Below are positions 34,755 to 44,427 of a stretch of 64,000 nucleotides of DNA, one piece after another. The position numbers and the translations under genes are program-made. Position 1 is the first letter of the stretch. Each line of letters starts with the position of its first letter. Source of the stretch: CAZGAQ01 sp964523405 (lineage in GTDB: Bacteria; Planctomycetota; Phycisphaerae; UBA1845; Fen-1342); NCBI GenBank assembly GCA_964523405.1, contig CAZGAQ010000017.1:26608-90607 (forward strand), in the 5' to 3' direction. The notes beneath the pieces are model-generated. The model searched no databases and was not told the DNA's origin. It was given only the letters and a program-made list of their open reading frames with translations.

Positions 34755-35428
34755 TCCGCCCGGGAGGGGTGGCTGCGGGGGGTGGCCCGCGCAAAACGCA
34801 CAAGCCGCTGGAACTGCCAGGTCTGCCGACGGCGGAGCGCGGGGATCAAACGGCCGTGGGCCAGCACCAGCACGACCGCCAAGAGGCCTCCGGGGAGACT
34901 CCACCACGCGGTGTGCTCACGGGGTCCCCACAGCCACAGGATGCCCCACAGCAGGCCCATGCCGAGGGCCCAGACTACGGGCAGCGCCACCAGCAGGAGC
35001 ACGGAGCTGGCCAGGTAGCCGGCCAGCGCCCGCGCCCAGTCCGGGTGGGTGGTGAGATGGCGTACTTCCAGTACCGCCCCGACCAGCACGACGGCGACCA
35101 GCAGGACCAGGCCGGCCGCGACCGCGAACCAGGCAAAACCGAGCGGGCGCGACACACCCAGCCCGACGACAGTTGGCAGGGCGATCAGCAGCCCGACCAC
35201 GAGGGCATCGAGAGTCTGGCGGAGTTCCTGGAAGCGGGCGGCAGCCTGGTCTGCCGCCGGGAAGAGATCGGCCCGCGTGGACGCCCGCCCGCATTCGGGG
35301 CAGCGCAGCGGATCGCCGGTGAGGCCGCGGAGGTTATAGCGGCAGCCGGGGCAGTAGACGTCGCGGTCGAGCGCGACGCCTGCGGGGTTGGGCGCGGGCG
35401 GCGGATCGTCAGGGCGGGCACCGGGCAT
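34751..35428 (-). CDS. Zinc-ribbon membrane protein of unknown function
   Basis: The 225-residue product starts with a Pro-rich stretch. A ribbon follows: YCPGCRYNLRGLTGDPLRCP and ECGRAS, about residues 25-50. Four hydrophobic segments lie between about 75 and 190, with a basic tail (RRRQTWQFQRLVRFARATP). This architecture is common in Planctomycetota. No activity can be assigned. Confidence 0.7.
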   Translation of the reverse strand: MPGARPDDPPPAPNPAGVALDRDVYCPGCRYNLRGLTGDPLRCPECGRASTRADLFPAADQAAARFQELRQTLDALVVGLLIALPTVVGLGVSRPLGFAWFAVAAGLVLLVAVVLVGAVLEVRHLTTHPDWARALAGYLASSVLLLVALPVVWALGMGLLWGILWLWGPREHTAWWSLPGGLLAVVLVLAHGRLIPALRRRQTWQFQRLVRFARATPRSHPSRAD

Positions 35429-35480
35429 GGCGGTAGCCTAGCAGGCGCGGCCGCCGTCGTTAAGGCGCGGGTCGGGAAAC

Positions 35481-35511
35481 ACGGCGGGGCGGACCCGAGG
35501 GGGTCCGCCCC
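35481..35511 (-). terminator. Terminator of the giant subtilase gene
   Basis: A perfect 11-bp stem, GGGGCGGACCC (35486-35496) and GGGTCCGCCCC (35501-35511), has a 4-nt loop. On the minus strand it is followed by GCCGTGTTT, a short U-rich tail. It lies 30 nt past the stop at 35541. Confidence 0.65.
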
Positions 35512-35540
35512 GCGCGGCGGGCTCTGTCAGCGTGTCGCGA

Positions 35541-38500
35541 CTACGGCGGGCACGGCGAGTTCATGTAGGCGATGAACGGGTCGATGTCACGCCAGGTTAC
35601 CGTGCCGTCCAGATTGACGTCCAGGTTGGTAAACGGGCAGCCCGGTCCGGGGGCTGGGAACAGCGCCTGCCAGGAGGACTGGTTGTCATTCATCCCGGCA
35701 ACGAGGAAATCGATGTCGCGCCAACTGATCTGACCGTCGCAGTTCGCATCGCCCAGGCAGCCGGACGGGCCGCCGGGGGCGAGGCCCCAGATCTCGATGT
35801 CATCGAGGTTCCAGCCGCAGTACGTCCAGCTCCCGTCGGTCGCGCCCATCGTCCAGCGGATGTAGACCGTAGGCTTGTTGTTGGCCACCGCGGAGATGTC
35901 GTAGTCCTGTTGGGACCAGGCGCGATCGTCGATCGTCGTCGTCGGGTTCGACCAGACCGTGGTCCACGTGGTGTTGTTGTTACTGACGCGCACGTACGCA
36001 TGGTCGTAGCTGGCCGACTCGACGCCGAGCCAGCGCCAGAACTTCAGATGCACCTGCGTCAGATTGGTGCAGTCGATGGCCGTCGTCGTCAGGTGCTGCT
36101 CCGTCATGCTGTTGGTGTAGCCGCCGGTCAGGTTGTAGCCGTAGACGTTGCGTCCGGTGTGGCCGCTGTTGGGATCGGCCCCGCCGTGATCGCCGGCGCC
36201 GCCGCTGGGTGTGCCCCAGGCCCACAGGCTTTGCGTCGTCCAGCCGGGGTTGGTGTCCAGCGGGAAGCTGTAGATGAGCTGCGCGCCGCCCACGGTCACC
36301 GTGACCGTGGCAACGTTGGACTTGGCCGTCGCATCCGCCGCCGAGAAGGTGAACGTGGCAGCCAGATTCTGGCCGGCCGGGGGCTGGTAGCGGACCACAT
36401 TGCTGCCGCCCGGCAGCGTATAGGGTGCCGTGGTGATCAGCGTGTTGGCGGCCGTGCGGAGCAGCCCGCGCGCGGGCAGCGACTCCACGGTATAGGTCAG
36501 CGGGTCGTTCTGCGGGTCGGTGGCGAGCAGCGTGATGTCCACGGGATGGGTCATCGCCGTCGTGGCGGTGACATTGCTCGCGTTGGGATCCCAGTCCGGA
36601 CCGCCGACGGTGATCGTCACGGTGGCGACGTTCGAATCACCGCCCGCGGGCGCGGTGCCGCCGTCGTTTACGCGGAAGCTGAACGTGTCGGTGCCGCGGT
36701 AATTGGGCTCCGGCGCGTAGTCCACGCGGTCATTGTTGTTCAGGATGGTGTAGGGGGCCGCCGTGATCGGGCCGCCGCCGGGATCCGCCAGCGTGCCGTG
36801 CGTGGGCAGCGTCTGCAGCGTGTACGTGAGCATGCCCGGCGGGTTCGGCAGGCCGTCGTCCGTGGCCGGCAGGGTCAGCGTTGTCGGGCGACTCTGGGCG
36901 GTGCTCGTCTGGAGGGCACCGGCGGACGGCGGACGCGGGCCGCAGGCGTTCATGGCGGAGAGATCGGTCTCGAAGTAGTCGGCCGGGACGCCGGTGCCGG
37001 CGGAGAGGCCGGCGAGGCCATCGTTCGGGCCGACGGTCAGGTAGTTGATCGTCAGGCGTCCGTCGAAGTATAGCTCGATCTGCATCGTGACGCGCGACGA
37101 GGTGGAGTTGTGAACGGGCACGTTGAGCCACGTGACGACGGCGCGGTCGGCGAGCTGGCGGAACGTGACGCTGCCGCCCTGGCCGACGTCGAGATCGTTG
37201 AAACAGGCCGCGACGCGCGGCTTGTTGAAGTGGTTCGCCAGCGACTCGTTGTAGGCCGTGTCGCTGGAGCCGAAGGTCACGTAGCCGTTCGTGCCGACGT
37301 AGAAGCTGGTGTAGCTCACGCCATAGAGGTAGACGCGGGCGCCGCCGGTCAGCGTGACGAGGGAGTAGCCGTCGTCCCCGCTGTTAAATGTCAACGTCGT
37401 GCCGCCGTTCGGATCGGTGGGCAGCGCCGAAATCGTGTACGCGCAGCCGGCATAGAAATCCACGCTGCCGTTCGGTGCGAAGGACAACGTGCGGTTGTCG
37501 AGGTCGTTGTTGGTCGTAAAGAGCTGCGTGAAATAGTCGGGGATCTCCGGCGTGCTGAATTGCCAGCACGCGCCGCCGTGATCATCGGTTGCTGCGTTGC
37601 CGGCCTCGTCGACCAGGTCGAGGGCGTAAAAGTAGGGCGTGTTGTCGGTCAGGCCGGTGAGCTGGATCGTGTGCGCGGTGCGATAGCCCGAGCCCGCCTG
37701 CGTGGACGTCAGGCTGTCGCACGCACGGCCGTAGCGAACCGTCACCTGGGCCGGCTCGTTGGTAGTCAGCGTGATGGTCGCGTCCCGGGGATTGATGGGG
37801 TTGACCAGCACGTTCGACGCCGTCGGCGCTGCGCAGTCCACGACCGCCGTCGTGGTGACCGCGGCGGGCTGACCGTCGCCATGGTCCGCATCATTGTAGG
37901 TCAAGGTCACGGTGTCGCCGGGGGCCACGAGCAGGACGCCGGGCGCGTCCGTCGTGCTCAAGGCGAGCGTGCCGAGAAATGCAGCCGATTCCGCGGCCGT
38001 CTCGGTCAGAACCACGGTCTCCCCGGCCGGCTCTGAGGTGGAGGAGAGCGTGACGGTGACCGTGTCCACCACGGTGTTGCTGGTGTTCAGGTCACAATCC
38101 ACGACGCGGAGCGCGGCCGTGCCGTCGCAGGCGTACTTGGGCCGATCCAGGACCGCGATTCCGGCCGAGGAGCAGTTCACCAGGTAGGGCGTCGCCGCCA
38201 GGGAGAATGGCTGCGGGCCGGATGGGACGTTATAGCCCACGACCTCGACGCGATAGGCGCCGGGGGGTGGGTTGTCGATCACGACCTGCTCGATGTTGTT
38301 GAGGTGATCCGCCTGCGTGCGGACGGCGTTGGCGCTCGGATTGGTCGGGCTGAGCGTCCAGGGATAGAACTGCTGGTTCGTGCTGTTGTAGACGCGCAGA
38401 TCGAGGTCGTTGACCAGGGCGGGATTGACGTTCGGTGTGCCGGGCACGTCGTCCCACGCCAGCGTCACCTTGAGTTGTGTGTCTCCGGTCGCGACGATCA

Positions 38501-40295
38501 CGAAGAGTTGATAGGTCTGGCCCTGGGTGACCTGGTTCTGGATGAAATTGCCGCTGCGCTCCAGGTCGACCGCGGGCTTGATGCGCACCGAGCCGTAGCC
38601 GGTCTTGTAGTCCGGGCCGGGATTCTCGAGGTCGACGGCCGTGTGGGCCAGCAGAACCTTCAGGGTCGAGTTGCGGAAGTCGGGCAGCGTGGGGTACTGC
38701 TGGCGGAAGTCCTGCAGGAGCAGGGCGCTCAGACCGCAAACGGTCGGCGCGGCCATGGAGGTGCCGCACTTGCTGGTGTAGGCGGTGTCGGACGAGCTGT
38801 CGCACGACGTGACGCCGCTGTCGCTGCCGACCTCGCAGCCGGGGCCGGAAAGATCGGGCTTGAGGCGCCCGTCATCCGCCGGGCCGAAGCTGGTGAAGTC
38901 GGTCACGGAGTCGTCATTCGAGTTCAGGGCGCCGACCGTGATGTGGTTCTTGGCACAGGCGGGCGGGGCGGTCGAGTGGTAGGGCGATGCGAAGCCCTCG
39001 ATGCCCAGGCAGGTGCTGACCTGCCGCTCGTTGCCGTTGGCCCAGACGATGCGGAAGGGCTGGGTGAAGTTCGGATCGCTGCCGTCACCGCGGACGATCT
39101 TGTCGATCACCGTGTCGGTGACGCCGTAATTGCCTTCCCAGGTGCAGGGATAACCATTGGGGGCGGTGTTCGTGCCGATCGAGTTGTTCGCGATGTCGGC
39201 GCCGTACGTGCTAATGGCCTGCTTGTAGTCGGCCGCCAGGTCGCCGGGGTCGGTGTACAGGAAGCCCTGCTGCAAGCCGCCGGCCTGCTCAAAGCCGTAG
39301 GATTCGAGGATCACGGCCGGGGCCATGCCCTTGCGCAAGCCGCTGCTGGCCACGCCGCTGCCGCCGATCGTGCCGGCCACGTGCGTCGAGTGGCTGGCCA
39401 TGCCGGAGCTGTCGCGGACGTGCAGGCGCCCGCCGAAGTCCTGGTGTGTCGCGCGCCCGGTGCCACCGTCGTAGACCATCACCGTCACGCCGCTGCCGTC
39501 GAGGCCATAGGGGGCGGCCTGCACGAGGTTAGCGCCGGTGCGGGCGCGGTTGCTGTCGTTGAGCTCGGCGAACTTGGGGAGGGGTGGCTCGATCCAGGAC
39601 ACGACGTCCTCGGCCGCCAGCAGGGCCACGTTATCCGCGGGCAGTTCGACGACGAGCGTGTTCACGAGGTCCAGCACGCTGCGCACGTTGGCGCCGTAGA
39701 GCTGGCACAGACGCACGCCCTCGGTGGCCGCCGGCACGTCGCCGTGGAAGACGACGTAGGCGGCGACAATCGTCGGCTCCGGCGGAGCCGCGGGCTCGTC
39801 CGGCTTGTCGGTGGCCGGCGCCTTGGGTTTGGCGACGATCGACCATTCCGGTATCTGGCCGGCAATGAAGTCAGGGTGCAGCTTCCAGGTGGTCTGCACG
39901 GGCAGCACGCAACGCAGGGACGCCAGGTTGGCGGCCGCGGCCGGGTTAGCCCGGTTCGCGGCGACGGTGGCAAAGAAGGCGTTGTCGCCGAGATAGCTCA
40001 AGAGATCGATGCCGGCGGCTTCGAGCTGCTGGCGCTCGACATCCGTGACCGGTCGGTCGAACTGGACAACCACGTGGCGGGCGGCCCCGCGCGTCGCCAT
40101 GGCCAGCGTGCCGGACAGTTCTGCCGGGGCTTGCTTGACGGTGACGACCTCGCCGCTGCGGAAGGGCACGATGCCCTGCGTGGCGGCAGCGTCGCCGCGG
40201 GCGTGGGGCAGACCGATAACGGCACAGCCGACGAGCACCGCCGCGCTGATGGGGCGGCGCCAGGGGCGCGCGATGAGCATGGTGACCACGTTCAT
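35541..40295 (-). CDS. Giant secreted subtilisin-like (S8) protease with dockerin-like tail
   Basis: The product is 1584 residues from ATG 40295 behind AGGAG. The signal region is PISAAVLVGCAVIGLPHARG. The S8 triad is Asp276 (VMVYDGGTG), His302 (SHSTHVAGT) and Ser513 (CGTSMAAPT), with ANG near 420 for the oxyanion hole. A propeptide-like segment occupies about 45-250. Downstream are a jelly-roll/P-domain-like region, fibronectin- and cadherin-like repeats (NRVDYAPEPNYRGTDTFSF at about 1290), and a MAM/laminin-like lobe near 1430-1500. The last 72 residues (35544-35759) are the dockerin-like module with two WRDID loops. It probably cleaves extracellular protein. Confidence 0.88.
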   Translation of the reverse strand: MNVVTMLIARPWRRPISAAVLVGCAVIGLPHARGDAAATQGIVPFRSGEVVTVKQAPAELSGTLAMATRGAARHVVVQFDRPVTDVERQQLEAAGIDLLSYLGDNAFFATVAANRANPAAAANLASLRCVLPVQTTWKLHPDFIAGQIPEWSIVAKPKAPATDKPDEPAAPPEPTIVAAYVVFHGDVPAATEGVRLCQLYGANVRSVLDLVNTLVVELPADNVALLAAEDVVSWIEPPLPKFAELNDSNRARTGANLVQAAPYGLDGSGVTVMVYDGGTGRATHQDFGGRLHVRDSSGMASHSTHVAGTIGGSGVASSGLRKGMAPAVILESYGFEQAGGLQQGFLYTDPGDLAADYKQAISTYGADIANNSIGTNTAPNGYPCTWEGNYGVTDTVIDKIVRGDGSDPNFTQPFRIVWANGNERQVSTCLGIEGFASPYHSTAPPACAKNHITVGALNSNDDSVTDFTSFGPADDGRLKPDLSGPGCEVGSDSGVTSCDSSSDTAYTSKCGTSMAAPTVCGLSALLLQDFRQQYPTLPDFRNSTLKVLLAHTAVDLENPGPDYKTGYGSVRIKPAVDLERSGNFIQNQVTQGQTYQLFVIVATGDTQLKVTLAWDDVPGTPNVNPALVNDLDLRVYNSTNQQFYPWTLSPTNPSANAVRTQADHLNNIEQVVIDNPPPGAYRVEVVGYNVPSGPQPFSLAATPYLVNCSSAGIAVLDRPKYACDGTAALRVVDCDLNTSNTVVDTVTVTLSSTSEPAGETVVLTETAAESAAFLGTLALSTTDAPGVLLVAPGDTVTLTYNDADHGDGQPAAVTTTAVVDCAAPTASNVLVNPINPRDATITLTTNEPAQVTVRYGRACDSLTSTQAGSGYRTAHTIQLTGLTDNTPYFYALDLVDEAGNAATDDHGGACWQFSTPEIPDYFTQLFTTNNDLDNRTLSFAPNGSVDFYAGCAYTISALPTDPNGGTTLTFNSGDDGYSLVTLTGGARVYLYGVSYTSFYVGTNGYVTFGSSDTAYNESLANHFNKPRVAACFNDLDVGQGGSVTFRQLADRAVVTWLNVPVHNSTSSRVTMQIELYFDGRLTINYLTVGPNDGLAGLSAGTGVPADYFETDLSAMNACGPRPPSAGALQTSTAQSRPTTLTLPATDDGLPNPPGMLTYTLQTLPTHGTLADPGGGPITAAPYTILNNNDRVDYAPEPNYRGTDTFSFRVNDGGTAPAGGDSNVATVTITVGGPDWDPNASNVTATTAMTHPVDITLLATDPQNDPLTYTVESLPARGLLRTAANTLITTAPYTLPGGSNVVRYQPPAGQNLAATFTFSAADATAKSNVATVTVTVGGAQLIYSFPLDTNPGWTTQSLWAWGTPSGGAGDHGGADPNSGHTGRNVYGYNLTGGYTNSMTEQHLTTTAIDCTNLTQVHLKFWRWLGVESASYDHAYVRVSNNNTTWTTVWSNPTTTIDDRAWSQQDYDISAVANNKPTVYIRWTMGATDGSWTYCGWNLDDIEIWGLAPGGPSGCLGDANCDGQISWRDIDFLVAGMNDNQSSWQALFPAPGPGCPFTNLDVNLDGTVTWRDIDPFIAYMNSPCPP

Positions 40296-40968
40296 TCTTC
40301 TCTCCTGTGCAAGCCTGATCCTCAAGAAGCGGTTTGACCCGGACCGTGGCACCCGTTGTCCGGCTGGCGGACAGATGTGCCCAGCGCATGGGTACCCTTT
40401 GGTTACATCGTAACGTCCGGGTGACGGGATTCCACCATTTTTGCTCGAGATGGAGCACGCTCCCGCGCGACGGTGAGGACCATCCGCCGCGGCAGGAGCA
40501 GCACCATGCGGCCATCCGCCAACACTGCTGGCCACGCGTGTTATCGGAATGACGCGTAGCGACGGCGCGCGCCGTCCACGGACTGGTGCCGGGGCTGCGG
40601 GGGTCTGTGGCGCGGGATTCGCCTGTGGCCGCGGGCGTTGCGGCCGCGGCTGCGGGTCGCCAAAGCGGGTTCGGAGGTGGCGTTGACACCGGCGACCTGC
40701 CCAGCTACATTACCGTGCTCCGGCCACCGTCGCGGCCGGGATGTGTTGCCTGTGCGCATGGGGCGCGTGGCGAGACCTGCGAGTTGGTCGCAGCCGCCAT
40801 AATGGGCCGCCTGACTCACGGCTGGCGGTTCAGTCCTCCGTACGGGTCCGCGACCGTGCAGTCGAACAAGGGCGACGGAGTGGGCGTGTCTGCTGAGGAC
40901 CGGCTGTTGGCCGGCGTTGGCGCCTTCGGGCGTGCCCGAGCGCGCGAGCGAGAGACTCGGCGTCCCAC
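40296..40968. other. Intergenic region between the subtilase and tRNA-Gln
   Basis: No gene is supported. A short palindrome GTTACATCGTAAC lies at 40402-40414, about 110 nt upstream of the subtilase start, and could be an operator. Elsewhere only GC-rich sequence is seen. A tRNA promoter was not identified with confidence. Confidence 0.35.
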
Positions 40969-41040
40969 TACCCGGTGGTGTAATCGGTAACACACCAGGT
41001 TTTGGTCCTGGCATTCCTGGTTCGAGTCCAGGCCGGGTAG
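40969..41040 (+). tRNA. tRNA-Gln (anticodon TTG)
   Basis: The 72-nt sequence folds as a cloverleaf: acceptor TACCCGG/CCGGGTA, D arm GTGTAATCGGTAACAC, anticodon stem CCAGG/CCTGG with loop TTTTGGT (anticodon TTG), T stem CCTGG/CCAGG with loop TTCGAGT, and discriminator G. The CCA end is not encoded. It lies 130 nt upstream of the glmU-like gene. Confidence 0.95.
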
Positions 41041-41170
41041 CTTTTGCTGGAGCTATCAGCGGCCGTGGCTGGGCCGGCGCGAAGTGCGGCGTGGCCCGTG
41101 AGCGGTGCGACTCCGCCGCGGCCGGTCGGGTGAGTCGAGGTTTCGAGACCGCAGGAGTTCGGTGCAAGGC

Positions 41171-42139
41171 ATGGCGTCATCGCGGATCACCGCTGTCATC
41201 CTCGCGGCCGGCAAGGGCACGCGCCTCAGGAGCGAGTTGCCCAAGGTCCTGCACGAAATCTGCGACCGGCCGATGCTGGCCTACGTGCTGGACGCGTGCC
41301 GCGCGGCCGGTGTAGCCGAGTGCACGGTGGTTGTGGGGCACGGCAAGGAACTGGTAATCCAGGCGTTCGCGGACGACGGGCACATCCGGTGGGTGGAGCA
41401 GAACCCGCAGTTGGGCACCGGGCACGCCGTGATGGTCTGCCGCGAGCAGCTCAAGGGTTTCGACCACGCCCTGGTGCTGTGCGGCGACGGTCCGCTCATT
41501 CGCAGCGAGGTGTTGCAGGAGCTGCTGGCGCGGCACATCGCGGAAGGTTCGGCGGCGACGCTGGCGACGGCGGTGCTGGACGATCCGACGGGGTACGGGC
41601 GCATCTGGCGCGACGCGGAGGGGCGGCTGCGCGGGATCGTCGAGCACGCGGATGCGACACCGGAACAGCGGCAGATTCGCGAAGTGAACCCGAGTTACTA
41701 TTGCTTCAAGGTGCCCGACCTGCTCGTGGCGCTCGACCAGATCAAGCCGAACAACGCCAAGGGCGAGTACTACATTACGGATGCGCTGGCGATCCTGATC
41801 CAGGCGGGGAAGAAGGCGCTGGCGCTGAGTTCCGTGCGGCCCGAGGACATCTACAGCATCAACTCGCGGCAGGAGCTGGCCAAGGTCAACGCGGTCATGC
41901 GCGGGCGGATCTGCGCGCGTTGGATGAGCGACGGGGTGACGATCGTCGATCCGGGCAACACGTGGATCGACGCGCGTGCGACCATCGGGCGGGACACCAT
42001 CATCGAGCCGTTCGTGAAGATCTGTGGAGCGGCCCGCATCGGGGCGAATTGCCGCGTCGGACCGCTGGTCTGCGTGCCGGACGGGGCGAACGTGCCGGAC
42101 CTCGCGGTCGTGGGCCCGGGTGGCGGAGGTGCCGCATGA
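41171..42139 (+). CDS. glmU: UDP-N-acetylglucosamine pyrophosphorylase-like protein lacking the acetyltransferase domain
   Basis: The 322-residue product begins ITAVILAAGKGTRLRSELPK, the nucleotidyltransferase signature of GlmU. VLCGDGPLI (metal-binding Asp) and NPSYYCFKVPDLLVAL follow, and GEYYITDALA is present. The C-terminal part has only about three hexapeptide-like coils (TWIDARATIGRDTIIEPF) and ends in a Gly-rich tail. The full left-handed helix of bifunctional GlmU (about 450 residues) is missing. It should make UDP-GlcNAc from GlcNAc-1-phosphate; the acetyl transfer must be done elsewhere. ATGA overlaps the prs start. Confidence 0.85.
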   Translation: MASSRITAVILAAGKGTRLRSELPKVLHEICDRPMLAYVLDACRAAGVAECTVVVGHGKELVIQAFADDGHIRWVEQNPQLGTGHAVMVCREQLKGFDHALVLCGDGPLIRSEVLQELLARHIAEGSAATLATAVLDDPTGYGRIWRDAEGRLRGIVEHADATPEQRQIREVNPSYYCFKVPDLLVALDQIKPNNAKGEYYITDALAILIQAGKKALALSSVRPEDIYSINSRQELAKVNAVMRGRICARWMSDGVTIVDPGNTWIDARATIGRDTIIEPFVKICGAARIGANCRVGPLVCVPDGANVPDLAVVGPGGGGAA

Positions 42140-43083
42140 CGGATCTACGCATCTTCTCCGGACGCAGCAATCCCGTGCTCGCGGCGCGGATCGCGGAGTA
42201 CCTCGGGTATCCGCTGGGGCGCGTGCACCTGGAGGATTTCCCCGATGGTGAAATCTCGCTGAAGCTGCTCGAGGATGTGCGCGGCCACGACGCCTTCATC
42301 ATCCAGTCGACGTGCCCGCCGGGCAACAAGCACCTGATGGAGCTGTTGATCTTCATCGACTGCATGAAGCGGGCGTCGGCGCAGCGGATCACCGCGGTGA
42401 TTCCGTATTTCGGCTACGCGCGGCAGGATCGCAAGGACGAGGGGCGCGTCCCGATCACGGCGAAGCTGGTGGCGAACCTGCTGACCACGGCGGGGGCGAA
42501 CCGCGTGCTGACGCTGGACCTGCATGCGGCGCAGATTCAGGGCTTCTTCGATATTCCGGTCGACAATCTCTCGGCCGAGCCGGTGCTGTCGGCGCACATC
42601 AAGGGGATGAACCTGGGGGCGCTGACGCTGGTGAGTCCGGACGTGGGCAACGTGAAGCGGGCCCGCGTCTATGCGAACCACCTCGGCGGCGAATTGGCGA
42701 TCATCGACAAGCGCCGCGTGAGTGGCAGCGAAACGAAGACCATGGCGATCATCGGCGACGTGAAGGACAAGACCGTGCTGATGGTGGACGACATCATCGC
42801 TACCGCCGGCACGATCGGCAGCGCCTGCGAGGTCGTCCGCAAGTTCGGTGCGCGGCGCATCATCGTGGCCGCCACGCACGGCGTGCTGTGCGGGCCGGCG
42901 GTGGAGCGGTTGGCGCGGGCGGATATTGACCATCTGGCGGTGACCGACACGATCCCGGTTTCGGATGAGGTGCGGAGCCACCTGCCCAAGCTCAAGCTCC
43001 TGAGCGTCAGCGATCTGATGGGCGAGGCGATCCGCCGGATTCACCGCAACGAATCGGTGAGCAGTCTATTCATGAGGATGTAG
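42136..43083 (+). CDS. prs: Ribose-phosphate pyrophosphokinase (PRPP synthetase)
   Basis: The product is 315 residues. The ATG at 42136 overlaps the glmU stop (ATGA) and has GGAGGT 5 nt upstream. PYFGYARQDRKDEGRVPITA, VLTLDLHAAQIQGFFDIPVD and VMVDDIIATAGTIGSA (PRPP loop) are diagnostic. It makes PRPP for nucleotide, His and Trp synthesis. The glmU-prs-rplY-pth order is conserved in many bacteria. Confidence 0.96.
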   Translation: MTDLRIFSGRSNPVLAARIAEYLGYPLGRVHLEDFPDGEISLKLLEDVRGHDAFIIQSTCPPGNKHLMELLIFIDCMKRASAQRITAVIPYFGYARQDRKDEGRVPITAKLVANLLTTAGANRVLTLDLHAAQIQGFFDIPVDNLSAEPVLSAHIKGMNLGALTLVSPDVGNVKRARVYANHLGGELAIIDKRRVSGSETKTMAIIGDVKDKTVLMVDDIIATAGTIGSACEVVRKFGARRIIVAATHGVLCGPAVERLARADIDHLAVTDTIPVSDEVRSHLPKLKLLSVSDLMGEAIRRIHRNESVSSLFMRM

Positions 43084-43099
43084 GCCAGGGCCGCCGCGG

Positions 43100-43132
43100 G
43101 CAGGCCCCGCATGCAGCAGGCCGCGGGCCTGC
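43100..43132. other. Stem-loop between prs and rplY
   Basis: GCAGGCCC (43100-43107) and GGGCCTGC (43125-43132) form a perfect 8-bp stem around 17 nt. No U-tract follows. It could influence rplY expression, but a chance hairpin is possible in this GC content. Confidence 0.3.
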
Positions 43133-43162
43133 GGCCGGCTCGGATGATCAGGGAGTCGACGT

Positions 43163-43816
43163 ATGGAAATCGCAACGGTTCAAGGTGAAACACGACAGCC
43201 GGGCAACCGCCACGCGAGCAAGCATTTGCGGGCGAAAGGGCTGATCCCGGGCGTGATCTACGGGCACGGCGAGGCGCCGGAGCACATCGCCCTGTCACAG
43301 CATGACATGGCGCTGGCGCTGGAGAAGTCGGCGCACGTCATCAACTTCAAGGTGGGCCCCCAGGAGAAGCAGTACCTGGTCAAGGACGTGCAGTTCGACC
43401 ACCTGCAGAAGTCGCCGATCCACGTCGACCTGATGCGCGTCGACGTGAACGAACGGGTCCGCGTCAGCGTGCCGATCGAGTTCCGCGGGACGCCGGTGGG
43501 CGTCTCCGAAGGCGGCTCGCTGGTGCACGTGCTGGCCGAGCTCGAGATCGAAGCCCTCGTGCTGCAGATTCCGGACTCGATCCGTGTCCGCGTCGACGGC
43601 CTGGCGATGAACCAGAGCCTGCCGGTCAGTGAGATCGAAGTGCCGGAGAACGTGAAGATTCTGAACGCTCCCACGGACATCGTGGCGGTCGTGCAGCCGC
43701 CGCGGGCGGAGGCCGCCCCGGTCGCAGCCGCGCCGGTGGAAGGCGAGGCGACGGGGGCCGAGCCGGAAGTCATTGCGAAGGGTAAGGCGGAAGAAGAGGA
43801 GGGCGCCGAGTCGTGA
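43163..43816 (+). CDS. rplY: 50S ribosomal protein bL25 (CTC form)
   Basis: The product is 217 residues. The N-terminal 5S-RNA-binding part has HASKHLRAKGLIPGVIYG and VQFDHLQKSPIHVDLMRVD. The C-terminal CTC domain (ELEIEALVLQIPDSIRVRVD) is present, with an acidic tail. GTGA overlaps the start of pth. Confidence 0.95.
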   Translation: MEIATVQGETRQPGNRHASKHLRAKGLIPGVIYGHGEAPEHIALSQHDMALALEKSAHVINFKVGPQEKQYLVKDVQFDHLQKSPIHVDLMRVDVNERVRVSVPIEFRGTPVGVSEGGSLVHVLAELEIEALVLQIPDSIRVRVDGLAMNQSLPVSEIEVPENVKILNAPTDIVAVVQPPRAEAAPVAAAPVEGEATGAEPEVIAKGKAEEEEGAES

Positions 43817-44427
43817 AGCTGATCGCCGGCCTGGGAAATCCCGGGCCGCGCTATGCAGAGTCCCGCCACAATGTCGGCTTTATGGCGGTGGACGAGTTGG
43901 CCCGGCGCTGGCAGACCGAGGTGACCCGGTACGAGCGCTACTTTGAAGGTCTGCTCGGCCAGACCCGCCGCGGTGGCGAGGAACTCCTGCTGCTCAAGCC
44001 CGCGACGTTCATGAACCTCAGCGGGCAGAGCGTGGCGGCGGTCGTGCGGTTCTACAAGATTCCCACGCCCGACCTGCTGGTGATCCATGACGACCTGGAC
44101 CTGCCTCTGGGACAGTTACGCCTGCGGCCGGAAGGTTCGGCCGGTGGCCATAAAGGACTGGCAGACGTGATCCGGCACTTGAGCACCAATGAGGTGGCGC
44201 GGCTGCGGATCGGCATCGGCAAGGTGCACCGCAGCGCGACCGTCGCGCACGTGCTGGGCCGATTTGCGCCGGACGAGCAGCCGGCCATCGCGGCCGCCGT
44301 GACGAATGCCGCGGACGCCGTGGAATGCTGGCTGGCGCGCGGGCTGGCGGCGGCAATGAACGAGTTTAATCGCAGACGGAGCGGAGGCGCGGCGGACGCG
44401 GACTCCGCGGAAGGAGAACCATCGTGA
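43813..44427 (+). CDS. pth: Peptidyl-tRNA hydrolase
   Basis: The product is 204 residues starting at GTG 43813, overlapping the rplY stop. It begins with IAGLGNPGPRYAESRHNVGF, which contains the catalytic His. KPATFMNLSGQSV, HDDLDLPLGQLRLRPEGSAG and GHKGL complete the active site. It recycles peptidyl-tRNA. The stop overlaps the rpsF start. Confidence 0.96.
   Translation: MKLIAGLGNPGPRYAESRHNVGFMAVDELARRWQTEVTRYERYFEGLLGQTRRGGEELLLLKPATFMNLSGQSVAAVVRFYKIPTPDLLVIHDDLDLPLGQLRLRPEGSAGGHKGLADVIRHLSTNEVARLRIGIGKVHRSATVAHVLGRFAPDEQPAIAAAVTNAADAVECWLARGLAAAMNEFNRRRSGGAADADSAEGEPS

Noticed and set aside
35532..37073. Plus-strand open frame of 513 codons opposite the subtilase tail
   Set aside because: Shadow of the dockerin-tailed protein; no start signal or family.
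38304..40337. Plus-strand open frame of 677 codons opposite the subtilase
   Set aside because: The subtilase triad on the minus strand is unambiguous; the plus frame is Val/Gly/Ala-rich without domains.
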